A stretch of DNA of 64,000 bases from Tanypteryx hageni (lineage: Eukaryota > Arthropoda > Insecta > Odonata > Petaluridae). Made by a program: the position numbers and the translations under genes. Positions 46,184-59,399 of the stretch are shown here, piece after piece (the first letter of the stretch is position 1; every line of letters begins with the position of its first letter). The stretch lies in assembly GCA_028673005.1 (NCBI GenBank), contig CM054113.1, positions 38,320,117 to 38,384,116 of the forward strand, written 5' to 3'. The notes below the pieces were generated by a model. It was given only the letters and a program-made list of their open reading frames with translations. It did no database searches and had not been told where the DNA came from.

Positions 46184-46800
46184 CCCAGAAGTTTCCAAAC
46201 CGATTTAAATGAACATATGGTGACATGGTGCAATTGGCAGAATTGGATAGCTTATCTCTTATTCTTAGTTTTCAATACTGTGTAAGGCCACAACAGTGAG
46301 TTATGTCTGATTTGTGCTGTGCAAGTTTTCTCAACAGATTTTTTGCCGTGGTAAAATTGGTTCAAAAAACGGGTAGAAATTTCTTCTGACCTTGGCCAAG
46401 AAACTCAAGAAGACGCAAGTTTCCTGAAACGGGTCATTCGAGAGGATGAAGTATGGGCTTTTCAGTACGATCCAGAGACGAAATTTTCAAGTCTTCAGTA
46501 GAAAATTACTGAATCACTAAGACCAGAATCGTGTGGTTGTCAAACTAGAATATGAAGACATGAAGAAGACAATTTTGGTCCCATTTTTGGTATTGAAGGT
46601 ATTTTTCACTCCAAAATTATCCTAGAGGGTCAAAGAATGTGCCAGAAATTCTACTTGGATACTCTTCGACCTCTGAGAAACGCAGTGGTTAGAAAAAAGC
46701 CAAATATTTGGGCGGATCGCTAAATTCTCTACAACGCACCATCGCCCAGTGCTCTCTCAAAGAGAGAATTTTTTAAATCATACACCGTATTCATAAGACT
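46184..46800 (+). pseudogene. mariner transposase relic
   Basis: The plus strand from about 46420 encodes FLKRVIREDEVW, then YDPETKF, followed by a stop. Later blocks GQRMCQKFYLDTLR and VVRKKPNIWADR, another stop, and NAPSPSALSKREF match, in order, the mariner segments around the first catalytic Asp (usually TGDE-W), the EGQ-V block, and the third-Asp block DNAP-HTA. The third Asp is replaced (YNAP), the second is not recognisable, and frameshifts and stops break the frame. GTGACCCAGAAGTTTCC near 46181 may be the 5' inverted repeat. The 3' end is truncated after about 46800. It is inactive. Confidence 0.85.
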
Positions 46801-47655
46801 TAGGTCTATATAACCCATTGCTCAATAAGTTCAACGTATCATAGGAAGGACGAGACATTGAGTCAGCGAATCAAATCAAACAGAAAACAAGGAACGCTAC
46901 AAAACAGGACTACACACCCCGTATATTGACGCGCATATATACTATTATAAAATGTTCTCTTGTCATGTAAAATAAAATGTCTCATACGCCTGAAAAATAA
47001 ATATTTCAATATGTCGGCTCATTCAATCTCATGAAAATAGAAATAGAGATTTGAGAGAGGCGAATATTATCGCTTTTAGGTAGATCAACTCTGGATGGGA
47101 TAAAAAAGTCTAAAAATCATTTTAACAGGCTGATATGTCTCATTTACGGTAGATATCGGTTATTAAGACGTTCAAGGCACAGGGAAAACCACGCTTCACA
47201 ACAGAGTAACTCGCGATCGGAATTAATGGAGAGAGCGAGGAAAAATCAATTTGCGATTTCTAATGATCATGGTGATGGAAACAATAACAAAATTAATTTC
47301 ACCGTATGCTAAATACTTTCCAAATAAATAAAGCTATTTTAATTGCGTTTTATTTGAGTACTGCTATAATATGGGAGCAATGGTAAGCTCGCTCTGATAG
47401 AGAATAATCAAAGGGTATACGTCTAAACTTTCGTCGGCATCAACGATAAAAACAAAGCGAAACAAAACAAAAGACCGACCTCCTCGAAATCGCCGTGATA
47501 CAATTGATACGCCACTCCCAAGGACACGGTAAATAAATAAATACAATGTGGCATAGAGAATCGTTCGATATATCGAACACGACGTTTTCGGCGGATAGTT
47601 ACGTCTCGACCAAGTAAGTACAGTTTCATACTCTCGTACGTTTTGCCCCGTTCTC
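46801..47655. other. AT-rich non-coding sequence
   Basis: I see no supported feature and no recognisable 3' mariner end. Confidence 0.45.
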
Positions 47656-47659
47656 CAAC

Positions 47660-47960
47660 CACTCTCCCCTCCTCGCGTAGTTTCGTTTCATCCACACATC
47701 CTCCTCTTCACTCTCCTTCCACAAAACCTCATAAATATTTCACATCCTGTAGCGGATACAAGGGCTTTCTCCCCGGAAGGAGGTGAGTTTTTTTTGCGGG
47801 AGTCGAAGGGAAGGCAGAGGAGGAGGAGGGAAAAAAGGGGATTGGGAAAAGGAGTTTCGAGGGGTGGGAGGGGTGAGAGAGGGTGGCCGATGCCACGCGT
47901 GGAGATGAGGAAGAGAAAGGAGGAGAGATAGAGAGGGCAGCATCCAAAACAGGAGTGCTG
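47660..47960. repeat. Pyrimidine-to-purine island
   Basis: A pyrimidine-rich block (47660-47720) is followed by a GGAGG/GGGAAA purine tract (47770-47960). Minus-strand Ser/Pro frames are compositional. Confidence 0.65.
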
Positions 47961-49235
47961 AGACGCAGGGGGTGTAGAAGGTAGTCGTACTTCCCGTGCC
48001 TACGATCCCTTTAGGGAATACGGGTCATGGATTTCACGCGTGATGGATGGAGGACATGCCACGTGCCTTAATAGGACATTGACGCCCGTGCCCCCGACCG
48101 CACTTGGCTTCTCTCCTTCCCCCTCGTCGGCGTCATGCACCTGATGGGCATCTCGGCCGATTAGTCGGTTAGGTCGAAGAGCTCTTGACAGGTACTTTTT
48201 TTAACTGAGTTATCAAAATTAACTCATTTTTTATTTTGTTATACTTCTCCAGATATCACAAATTACGGTTAAGGGGAATTTAGGGAGTATTTACAAATTG
48301 TCAAAAAGTACTTTCGGTTTTCGAATCGCAGAATGATTTTATTTGCAAAATTTTGAAGAAATTCTTATATTCCATTCTTTAATAAAAACGATGCAACAAA
48401 GGAATCGTTCTCTTTCGCAATAAGATTTAATTAACGCAAAATTTTAGCACAAAGTAGGAAATGGAGCAGTAATAAAATTAATTAGGTGTCTAATTTGGAA
48501 ATGCCAAGTTCATTTGTATCCATCTGAGTGCATGACACTGATTATGCCAGTATAGCCACCGAAGTCAATACTTGGAACCTTATATCTCTCTGTAGTTTTT
48601 GGAGGAGTTCCTACCAGAAATACACAAAGGATATTGACTTCGTTCCATCAAATATGTGTTTGTAAATAGTACTGCTTTAACTTAGATTCAAGGACGGGTA
48701 CGAAGGTATACTTTTTCTTTAAGAAATAGAATTAGAGCACAAATTATTCTTCATATTATGAATACATTGATGGAATAATCCTTTTCGTTCTTATTTTCCA
48801 CCATTAATTTTAATCGTCATAAATAATATTGTTATCTAAGCACAGGCTCTCCGACAGTGTCCTGTTACATTCAATTCCACATTACTAAAACCCACACCAA
48901 TATCTAATAAATAAATGTGGCTGTAAAAAACTCATACACTCTATGACAAAATATTATTCAAATTAAGAATGGACGTACAAGGAAATTCAAAAGATAGTCA
49001 AAAATTTTCTATTGTTTTGAAATAAATCTTCGAAAACATGCTGGAATCGTCTCAGAATCTTGTAAACGCAATACAATTTTATCCCTGGTGCGAGTGAACC
49101 TTTTAAAGTAGCAAAAGCTACTTATGTGTACAAATAAAATTTCTTACATACACTAAAAATCACAAAGGTTGGAGGATGACGGAAGTGACATCCTTAAGAC
49201 TTACTCCATTGCTTTTAGAAAAGATAAAAGTTGAA
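47961..49235. other. Non-coding spacer
   Basis: A CpG-containing block of ordinary complexity (47961-48180, with a near-palindrome around CCCTTTAGGG at 48008-48017) is followed by 1 kb of AT-rich sequence without a supported feature. Confidence 0.5.
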
Positions 49236-49239
49236 GCAT

Positions 49240-50350
49240 TAAGAGAAAAGGCAGGCAAAGACAAAGATTGTGGAAGTTATGGAGTGGGGGATATAGAGAG
49301 AAATGCTGAAGGGAAAGAAGCCTATCGATTGCCTGATCCACTCTCTCTGCTCACTCTCTCTTCCATACACACTTCGCCACTCGACGAAAGGAAACAGCAT
49401 TGGATCGAAGCAAAGGGGGATAAGCACAGAGAGTCGGATGTTTGATGGTATAGAGCACTTGTTATCAACCTACTATTTTTGTCTGCGTCACTCGATTTTC
49501 AGTTCTGCATCACCCCGTTTTCAGTTTCATTTTCTTAAAATCGCCTTTAAAGATAAACTAGGCTTCTCCTACAGCATACACATAAAAATTCACCCGCTCA
49601 TTCTCCTGGTTTTATCCATATTTACAAGCCAAAATATGATGCACGGTGAATTTATCAAGTACTCTATTCACCTCTTAATAACTTTCGCGTTACCCTTGGG
49701 TGTCACGACATTCCCATTGAGAAACACCGGTATAGAGGGTGGAAATAAAACAGAGCGAGAGAACGATAAAGAGAAATCGATGAGAAAAGAAGGTGAAAAC
49801 TATAGGCAGGGATTAAACTATATACGAAGATGCGAGAATTAAAAGAGAGGAAGAAGAGAGAGAGAAGAAAAGAAAATATAAATATCAAAGGGATGAGAGA
49901 AAGCACAAGACGGAAGACAGGGAAGATAAAGACAGACATAAGAACGAAGGGAGGTAAGAAAAGAGCTAAGAGCTGCGAAAGGGAGAGAAAGAGAGTGTAA
50001 AAGAAGAATAAAAGAGGAAAAAAGAAAGGAGCCGTTGGAAAAAGAATGAGAGAGAGAGAGAGATTAAGAAACAAGTGGAAATATATAGGCGAGGGAAGCA
50101 AAACAGTTGCGCTTGTGTGTGAAAGAAAGAGGGATGAAGAGGGGACAGAGAGGCTAGAAGTGAGTGAGATGGATTGAGAGGGAGTGAGAGAGAAATTGGA
50201 GTGTCAGGCTGAGTAAAGGAAAAACATTTGCGTTGAAACGTGTAGCACGTATTCTGTTCTACCCAATCGCGGTGGGGAGAGTGGGTGGTGAAAAGGAGAG
50301 AGGGAGAGTGAGGAGATAGAAGTATCGAGAAGCTGGAGTGACCTCGGTCA
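49240..50350 (+). repeat. Purine-rich island
   Basis: A short purine patch at 49240-49320 precedes ordinary sequence. A long GA-rich tract then runs 49730-50330, including (GA)n at 50050-50063. Minus-strand frames of 130-135 codons are Ser/Leu/Phe-rich and compositional. Confidence 0.65.
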
Positions 50351-51739
50351 TACGTCCAAATGCCACAACCCACAGATCTTTACTTGACTGTTTCCATTTG
50401 ATTTGACGGATGCTAATGGTCTTGTTTGAGTCAGATTTCAATAAAGCTATCATTATCTCGTGCTTTGAACTTTTGTTGAAATAATACCTAACCAAATTAA
50501 AAGGCAAAGTTAGATAATTTAACTATTCAGGAAGCACAGAAGAGGCATAATTTGTCTTACGTCCAATAAAGTCACAAGATTAATCCCAAAAAAACAATTA
50601 TCGAGCTCATATTATGTTGTAGAATCTAAATGATAACAATCAATTTTTTAAATAATGATGACACTGAAAATCGCTCTGTAAAAAAACGCGGATCTGTTAT
50701 TTTAAGCGTTACATAGATACCTGAGTAATCTTTTAAAAGCGGTGGTTCACGTTATTTTATAAACAGGAATTCGTGGCGCCCTCGACTTGAAACAAGTTTT
50801 TGTATTTTTATATACAACTATCACAACATTGGACGCATTCATTTATTGGTACTGCATCATTATCAATTTTATAGAGGAAAAATTATTGCCCTAATGATAT
50901 ACCAACATTTGCAAATTGCTGGTTTATTTTAATAGCAAAGTTTATCGTGACACCACTAAAAGTCAACTGCGAAAACCAGTTTTGGAAACACTCCATGAAA
51001 TAGCCACTTTATTCCATTTTTTCGGCAAAATTGCAACCCTTATTTTGTAACATGCAACGCTTTTCCTATCTTGCGCCAAGCCTCAGTGGAAACACCATCA
51101 ATTCAAAAATAACGAACATAGCTTTTCCGAAATGTACTATGGCAATGGCAAATATAATATTACACAAAATTTACAGTTTTCAAGTAGTCATTTCATCAAG
51201 AAATAAATGACAGATAAAATTATACAGCTACATTAATCGTGGCGTAATATGTGAAAACAAAACTTCATCCGTATACACATAAGATCCTAATTCAAATAGC
51301 TATGAATGACTTTTCAAAGTGTAAATCTTACAATAAAATTAAAAACCTTTTATATGATCGGTATCATTCGACTTATTCAACCAACTATTTCCTGGGTTGG
51401 AGAATAGTCGACTCGAAAATATGCGCATACTGTGGGTTAGCAAAACTTTATCTATATTAAACACACACTATCCTCCTTAACCTCTCAATTTGTTTCTCTC
51501 GAACATTAAATTAGGTATTCTGCGAATGAACTCAGGGCCATCTTGAATTGACGATTCATATGTTAACTAATCTCTCGATCTATTTGTATCGTTTTCCAAT
51601 ATGTAAGTAAGGTAGCGTTAGGCTCGAGGTAACCAGATGATCTCTCGAGTAACCAATTCCCAGGTGTGCTCTTTACAATAAGGATCTGCCATCCTTGCTA
51701 CGCTATACATTGACTAACATCTTGCCGTTATATCCATAC
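50351..51739. other. AT-rich non-coding sequence
   Basis: I see no supported feature. Confidence 0.5.
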
Positions 51740-52300
51740 CTACGATTGTAATCCCTCATTCTCTCTACCTATTTATCTATCTCTTTCTAATTTCCCCTAC
51801 ATCACTACTCTACTACTACTACTCTACACTATTCCTTCTGTATCCTCTTTAATCTCTCGTTCAATTCCTCTCAATGTAAAAGAGAACTACACAGTCTCAA
51901 TCACACCCGAATTAAGACATTTGTCCCCTCTCTTCACTTTCTTTTACTCTCTCATCATGTGTTTCCTCTGTCCCACCTTCCGTTTCTCATCCGCCTCTCC
52001 TCAAATCCTCGCTTTCCTAACATCTCTTTCATTTCTTCTCTGCTCTCTCTTCCCGAGCTTCTCTCTGTGGGTCGAACAGCAAAGCCCACTCCCCGCCGAC
52101 AAACGCACGCACACCGCAATGTTCCCCTCCTCCCTCCATCCCCTTTCCTTCTTCCCCTCCCTCCCTTCCCCTCCTTCCCCCTCCCTTCCCCACCTCCATT
52201 ACCTGCCCGCGTTGCGTGCGCTTCCCCATTCTCTTCCCTCGACCCTCTTCGCTATCTCTCTTCCTCTCTTTCTCTCTCTTCTCCTTGGGGATCGGAGATA
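51740..52300. repeat. Pyrimidine-rich island
   Basis: C/T-rich throughout, with a (CTA)n patch near 51808-51822, a CpG-containing patch at 52060-52120 and a CCCTCC tract at 52125-52200. The two overlapping Ser/Leu/Pro frames are compositional. Confidence 0.7.
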
Positions 52301-54525
52301 ATAACGTTGTCTTTACTTAACAGGAGTTTAGAGTATTTCTTTCCTGAAGAGAGGAGTTTTGGGGAGGAGGAAATGTAAGTGGATCGAAGGAAAAGACTAT
52401 TATCACACACCTATTGCCTTAAGCCATGATTATTTAGACGTTGATGTGGCTTTTGTTTTCAAATTACGAATCAAAACCATTCCACGGTAACATTTCAATA
52501 AAAATAATATCAAGCAGATTCTAATGTTTTACCGACGAATTTCAATTAAAAAAGTATCATTTACTGCGAAATCGCTTGTTGAATTCGCAGATTTTATTTG
52601 GAAGTTGACATTTTAATTTTCCTTTATAGCTAACATTTCATAACTATTGATATTAATTATCTAATTAAAATATTTCAATTTATCTACTTACAAAATCTCA
52701 CAAAAATATACGTTAGAAAATGTGTCGATTGTAAAACTCAAAAATAACAATGTTAAATTCTACCTCGTTACTAAATGTAATCACGCGTTTTGCCTTAAGA
52801 AGGCATCGCACATGTTAACAAAGTGAAATTTGGCAATTTATTTTTCTGTTTTGCCACGGATCAATCCCACAGTGTTACGGCACGATCTATGAATTAATAT
52901 GCGTCGATAGAATGAATTTACCCGGAGGAATTCTCAAAACCTCGACAAAATAATTGTCTTCAATAAATATCCTTCGTGTAGTATTCTTGAAGTCAAACCC
53001 TAGTTATATTATTGTTTATGCAAATGATAAGATTTGTTCAATTTTACGAATTAGATATTTTAAATAAACAACTTTTTCTCTTGCATCTGAGAGTTGTTTA
53101 CCGCATTAATCAAATTGAAAAGCATTATAGAATATCTACTTAAATTTCAATAAAAGCGTATCAAAAATAAGAAAATCTATAGCTCAATTATTAAAGAAAA
53201 CAACTGCTGGTTTACGAAAAATTATTTTAATTATGAAATAAGAAATAATCCTTTCGCATTACCATACGTGTTTATATACATTGTTCGTTTCGGCTGAAGA
53301 AACTCAGCGAGCATCAATATTTTTATATGCCACGCGTGGACCTATTTTATCCACAAATCCCGTTGTGAATCCAAGCTCTGTCAATTAGTTAAATTAATTA
53401 CTCATCCTCTCCAAGTACAATTACTATCGTTTCCTGTTTTTTTCGATGAGGTTAATCGCCTATATTTGGAGAGAAACTACTATGATTTTGTTTTCCCCGA
53501 ACACTGAATAGTTTACGAAAGCTTGATTCATGCTCTCTCCCAGGGCTAGTCGGAGTTCGATGCACTCTGTCATTGATTTTCCTCCTGGAAACTTTTTCCT
53601 TCTTCTTTTCTTAATAAGGTTTTTTCTACGCTCTCGTTCAAAAGCAATAAATGTAATCCTTCATCGACACAAGCTATATAATGGCCATCAAAGTTTTAAT
53701 GAAATTTAAAAAAAAAATCCATCCACGTGTTTGAACGATTCTTCATTTCCGGATGAATTTCAACGACAAAAGTCAAAAGTCTCGCGAGTCTAATTATTCT
53801 CCCATTAATATTTTATAGTTTTACATAATTTTTGTGTGAGCCCTCATTCAGAGACTTTACACCCTCGATTTTTTTGCGTGTAGTAATTTCACATTCCTTA
53901 AAATTCACTCTACGCACACTTCACTCTGGCACGCAATTCCATGGTCGCAGGTCCAAATCCTGCCCCAGTAGTATATGCTTGTCGTCGTTAGCGTTATTAA
54001 TCTGATTGTAAAAGGTCTTCAACGGCTGTTTATTAGCCTACTCGAGTTTTCTTTCCAGAAACAATGATCGATGAATTTCCATCGAAGATGGCCGCTTTAA
54101 GACATCAATCCCCATCTGTCTTATTAACTTTTTATGGATTGATGGTTAAAAAATAGAGCGACATTTTAGTAAATAATTGATTCCAAAGCTTAAAAATTCC
54201 AATTAAATTAAAACTTAAGACTATTCAAAAACTGGTGTATTTATGTCAGAGATTGCCCGTTAAACAGACTAAGCCGCATTTTGATGAAAAAATCGTCTTC
54301 ATCCTCTCATGTTTTAAACGAGATCTACAGCTCTTTATTTGCTCATCTCGACATCTCTGCATCAATAAAAAAACGCCACGAAACAAGCCGAGATTTATCG
54401 CATTCAACATAGAGAGAAGTTTTCGAGGCATCCCGATAAGCAACTCAGCGTGGTGTTTTGCGAAAACTATAAAGCCCTCAGCGCAAGGAAATCCATCGGA
54501 AACACGCGAAAGCATTCGGGGTTAC
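52301..54525. other. AT-rich non-coding sequence
   Basis: About 2.2 kb. A weak B-box-like word (GGTCCAAATCC, 53950-53960) occurs without a convincing tRNA fold. The last 300 bp rise in CpG. No gene is supported. Confidence 0.5.
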
Positions 54526-54529
54526 GACA

Positions 54530-55740
54530 ACTCAGCGAAGGAGAGACAGAAAGAGAGAGAGAGAAGGAAGGAGAGCGGAAAGTCGATGCATGAGAAGACG
54601 CCTCCCTCTCTCTCTCTCTCTCTCCCCATCTCCCCTTCCCAGCCTCCCTCGCGTTACACACTCATCGTCCCGAACCTGCGCCCGACACCCTTCCCCGTCT
54701 ACCCATCACGCACCACGCGCAAGCCGACACACACACAAGCCTCGGAGATCTTATCCTTTGAGGACAGGCGCCTTGTCCCTTTCTCTCCCTCCCTATCCGC
54801 ATTGTGGCTCGGAAACCCCTCGGAAACACTCCCCTCCGCTCGAACCCCTCCCAAGAACTCCGACACACCGCGCGTAACCTCCACGATTCGACTCTCCGTG
54901 GAGGAAGGAATCTCGAACTGAGATATTTAGAAAGACACTCCTGCTCACACTCGCTCACTCCTCACCTTCCATCCTCGAAAACCCGACTCTCGCTCCCATT
55001 TCGACCTCTCCCCTCCGCGCGCAGAACATGTTCGGAAAAGGGGAGATGTGTCGGTAGATGAAGAGAGTGAGAAAGAGAGAAAGAGCGAGTACGAGGAAGA
55101 AGGAAGGAGGAGGCGGAAGAGGGGCGGCGGGGAAGGGAGGGGAAGGAAGGGACGTGCGACTTCATAAATAATTTAGAGCTCCATTTTGGAGCGGAAAGTG
55201 GATGAGGGAGGAGTGGAGGAGGAGAGGAGCAGAGGGAGAGAGAGGGGAGGAGGTGAGGAGGGTGGCGGCGGGAAGGGAGGAAGAGAAGGGGGAAAGAGAA
55301 GGGTGGTGTCGCAAGGGGGTTGAGGAGAGAGAGAGAGGAGGAGGGGAAAAGGCGAGATCCCGATTGCCGAGGGGGCAGAGAGTGTTCGGGAAAGACGAAG
55401 GGGGAAAGAGTAGGAGAGAAAGGGGGAGGGAGCAGGAGAAAAGTCGGAGGAGAAGGCAAAGGACGAGGAGTTATTGTGGGTGTGTGCTCAGAGGCCATCG
55501 AAAGGAGGTGGGGTGTGGGAAAAGAGGCTCTCTTGCACCCCCTCTGGCGAGAGACATACGAGTCGAGCGAGTGGTGTGGGTGGTAGCGAGAGAGCGGGAA
55601 TAAGAGAGAGAGAGAGAGAGATGGGGGAGGTGCGTAGAGAGGGATAGAGAGTGGAGATGTCGGAAAGCACATGAGAAAGTCGAAAGGGAAAGTAAAAGGG
55701 AAAAAAATAGATGTGAAAAGCAAAGACGAATGAGAAAGAG
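54530..55740. repeat. Purine-pyrimidine-purine island
   Basis: A short purine run (54535-54585) is followed by a (CT)n block (54602-54625) and pyrimidine/CpG-rich sequence to about 55015. A 0.7-kb purine tract follows (55050-55740) with (GA)n at 55603-55621. Frames up to about 250 codons overlap on both strands with complementary composition bias and no domains. Confidence 0.72.
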
Positions 55741-56784
55741 CTATTGAAGTACAGTATTTAAGAGATTTAAAAGAAGATAATAAGGTAGTGAGCAGTTGCG
55801 TTAACTTTCGATCTCTTGACTTCAGTTATGTCATTACCTGCGTATCGATGCTATAAAAAATCGATTTTGTTCATGAAAATAATACTTTCCCCTATACTAC
55901 GTATGAAGAAAGTAATTAACTGCAGGAATTGGTCAAAAAGCATAACGCCGTAGTAGATCCCACGGCCGTAAAACGATTTAGAAATATAAATGTAAAATGG
56001 GCTACTTGGGAACAAACCTCAGTAACAATTCACGATTTTAAAGATGGGAAGGTGTCAATAAAATCTATGCCTAAAGGAGTTGAAATCGTTCGCTGCCTTA
56101 GAGATTTTAATTTGATTCTCAATTATCGCCAAATACCTAATGTGCGTGTGTCAGTATCCCATATAGATTAAAACTAAAATCCAAACAACTGCAGCAAAAA
56201 CCAACACTTAACATCCAAAACGCATTTTGATGCACTTTTTTACCTGCACACCCTTCTATGAAGCCATTAAAGGCAATTTCGTTCTCCATTGTTTATCTAG
56301 GCGCGGCAATAAAAAACGACCAAGAATTATAGGAGTTATCTTGCAGTTGGCAACGAATGCTTTAAAAAGTATAGTTGAGAGTTGTTAGGATGAACTTCAA
56401 ACCACTAAAATCTAAGTATTATGCAGAATTAAAACCTGCGGAGTAAAACCGCAGAAATTATTGAAATTCCACACATCCAGCCAAACTAATGAATAAGACC
56501 ATAGCATTAAAACCCGTTTTGAGTAACTCGGAGAATCTAAATCTTGAAGGTTCTCTCCTGACCGCTGGATGTGAGAAGATACAAGGGAAATAAAGTCGCG
56601 TCTAAGACAGCTTCCCTCGCCGAATCAATAATCGCAAATGAACACAACGCGTGTCTACTCCTTCAATCAATCTTTCCTTCAGCAACGCTCATCCAATATC
56701 ACGGATTCTCTCGCCGCTCCTGAACTCGGAAGCCAAACCACATGGCTCTTTGGACGATTTTCATTCCGTGGACATTATTATCTG
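55741..56784. other. Non-coding spacer with a repeat fragment
   Basis: Positions 55860-55916 match the 3' hairpin region of the repeat family at 36.5 and 57.8 kb (CGATTTTGTTCATGAAAATA and TACTTTCCCCTATACTACGT). The following plus-strand frame 55929-56171 (80 codons) has a balanced composition (for example NVKWATWEQTSVTIHDFKDG) but no recognisable family. It could be decayed coding sequence of that element. Confidence 0.45.
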
Positions 56785-57170
56785 TTAGAGAGGGATGCGG
56801 TGAGAGGGTGAGACGAAAGTAAAAGCAGAGGGCAAAGAGGGAGAGAGGCGGGATGGGTAGTAGGGGAGGCTGAAAAAGGTGGGCCCTTATGGAGTCACGC
56901 GAACCGAGTGAATTCGTGGACAGAAGAGGGTGATGAACGGGTTTGCACCGCTGGGGTCAGCGAAGACAGAAGGCGGAGACGCGTGGGAGGAGAGGATGTC
57001 GGAGGGGGAGGGGTCGGTAAAGAGCCGTGCTCCATAGTAACGCCCTAGCCCCGTCCGCTGCTGAAGTTGGTTGGGATGGAAAAGTTGGTGGTAGTCGGGT
57101 GGGTGGTTATGGAGGCGGGGATCGCAGGTGTTGGCGTGGGGGAGAGAGGGGCGAAGGTTGACTCACGTCC
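56785..57170 (+). repeat. Purine-rich island
   Basis: G-rich purine tracts (56785-56880 and 56980-57160) alternate with CpG-containing patches. Confidence 0.6.
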
Positions 57171-57482
57171 CCATATGTGTTGCCTCTGCCCTCAGCGTCC
57201 ACCTTACTCACTTGGTGGCCGATATGGCACACGACACGAGCTTTACGAAAGAGCTTTCAGCTGGTTGGTTCCGTAATCTTTCAAGCAAGAATGATAGCCT
57301 TTGGAATTCTTCCATTTAATGCTTCATTCTTTGTCTAGCTTTTCATACAAACTTGAATGTGTTCCATTTTCATTAATGGAATCGTTGACGATGTCAATTA
57401 TTTAGTTGAACTCATTTAAATTTCCAGAGTGCTTTCATCTGCAATTTACAAATTTTACTCGGGATATTTAGTTATAAGTAAG

Positions 57483-57485
<3 letters not shown>

Positions 57486-57540
<55 letters not shown>
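57486..57540. repeat. (TA)n microsatellite
   Basis: About 27 TA units, the fifth long TA array in the window. Confidence 0.97.
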
Positions 57541-57543
<3 letters not shown>

Positions 57544-57813
57544 TCTTCTACAGCAATTAAAAGTTAGAGAAACTATATGCGCTCTTCGGATGCAAAGCAG
57601 CAGTCAGCAGTGCTGATTCACCAATAATACATACCAATAAAAATATCAGACAATTGTGTCTATTTGAATTTAGTCGTAATTATAGTTTGAATCTAAATGA
57701 TGCTATGCGATGTTCAACGCGTATTTTCCATATTTTCAAATTAAATCGTTAGCAGCTTCAATCCAAATATTCTTCCAATTTGAACCAAAAGCGGTTGCAT
57801 TAATTAAAAATTT

Positions 57814-58811
57814 GATGTAGCCACCACATGACTTTCTCCATACCTGTAATATTTCTAAAAATTCCAAATAGGTTAAATGATAATAAATATTCTAGGGAAC
57901 TGCGGGAAAATTTAAAGACCTTTATAAAGAACAGAAATAAACTCAAACCGTAGCCTTCTGATATTGGATATAGCCAGGAAGCTCCGAACAATTAAGAAAA
58001 TTACAAGAAGTCCAAACCAGCACTAATGCAAGCTGGTTTCCCAAAGTTAACATCCCGAATTAATTACTTATATTTACAGGAAATGTTTAAGTATGTGTTA
58101 GTCATTCCAAGAAATTCTCATACCATAAATACCACTTTTAGTTCATAGGTTATCAGTGATAGAGAAAATTGGAAAACAAATTGATAGAGCGTTATCAAGT
58201 TTAAAATACTAAAAACCACGTCAAAATCTCTTTCTTCCATTATATTTTGCATGTATTTTTTTAAATAAACGAATTTAATAAATATTACTGTTTATACGTT
58301 AATGTGTTTGGATCAACTGTCCATTGCTAAAGGATAGTCGAGCGAAAAAGTAAATAACCCATTTGTTCACTCGTCTATCCGAGTTCGGTAATAATCGTCT
58401 CAATGGCAACAATCCGATAAAATACAATTTAAAACGCAAAAACGCTATTTTTAGTAGAAATTCAAGAAAACACAATCAATTATCAAAATTCGGTGATAAG
58501 AATTAGAATCTACATTCTTTTCCCCTTAGAACAGTACAAACCTCGCTCCGATATCACAATTTGAAGATATTTTAAAGTATTAAAATTATATGCTGAACGG
58601 ATTATTAGTTTTTGAACTAGAGCGCCTATAAAATTCCGGTAACAGACGCACAGACTCACATACACACAGCCACACTAACAGACATCATCGATAAAATAGA
58701 CAAAACGTGTTCAGGGGACCTTAAAACATGTATCTCCGTTGAAATCTCGAATTCGATTTTTTTCATGAAAACAATAATTTCTCTATACCATATACGGAGA
58801 AAGTGAAAATG
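57814..58811 (+). mobile_element. Dispersed repeat family, copy A (about 1 kb)
   Basis: This is the fullest copy. It starts with the ATGTAG...CACAT hairpin and ACTTTCTCCATA (57830-57841) and ends with a hairpin closing in GGAGAAAGTG. The ACTTTCTCC words at the two ends are inverted. The internal part 58003-58530 is repeated in inverted orientation at 60476-61005. The last 215 bp nearly match copy B at 36890-37112. No transposase or reverse transcriptase frame is seen, so copies are presumably non-autonomous. High similarity in the shared 3' part suggests relatively recent spread. Confidence 0.7.
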
Positions 58812-59395
58812 TTTTTAAATGCTTTAGGCTTCTTCAGTAAATGCTAAAGTCGATTGCCAGCAAAGAATTTACCATAAAAAAGGAAAAATTAGGTTTTATG
58901 TATAACTTGCTTTTCATAATTAAGACAATTTTTGCTTCAAAACGGTTCTTTTAATAATTAAGGAATTGTTGAGCTACACTAAAAATTACAGCAGTCTGTT
59001 ATATACTACTCAAACTATACCAGAATAATCAGTGATGTACTTGCAAATGCCGTTTTATTATCCGAAGAGCAGAGATCAAACCCTTCACACACTTTGGAAA
59101 TCAACTAAATCATCGCTCATTACCACATGTGTAGTTTCATGGATACATGTACTATAAATAGACTTGTTTAAGTTTTAATTAAAAAATAACTGAAACACTA
59201 GGTAGGAACCGTAATGACAATTATTTTTTTTATTTAACAGGTCTTAAAACATTAATGAATACACTCATACATGTTTACCTGTGTTTTCAACCAAAACTAC
59301 ATGCATAGCATATATTAATCAACTCGTTTCATCTTTTCGAGTAGTTTAGCGAATGTTTACCAACAAAAAAATTAGTAAATAACTCTCAAGTGGTT
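58812..59395. other. AT-rich non-coding sequence
   Basis: I see no supported feature. Confidence 0.5.
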
Positions 59396-59399
59396 CTTA

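Noticed and set aside
53930..53985. Another tRNA-like module
   Set aside because: Only a B-box-like word (GGTCCAAATCC) is present. No convincing A box or acceptor pairing was found.
54962..55723. 253-codon minus-strand open frame
   Set aside because: It has the same origin as other frames over purine tracts. The complementary Arg/Glu/Gly frames on the plus strand are equally open.
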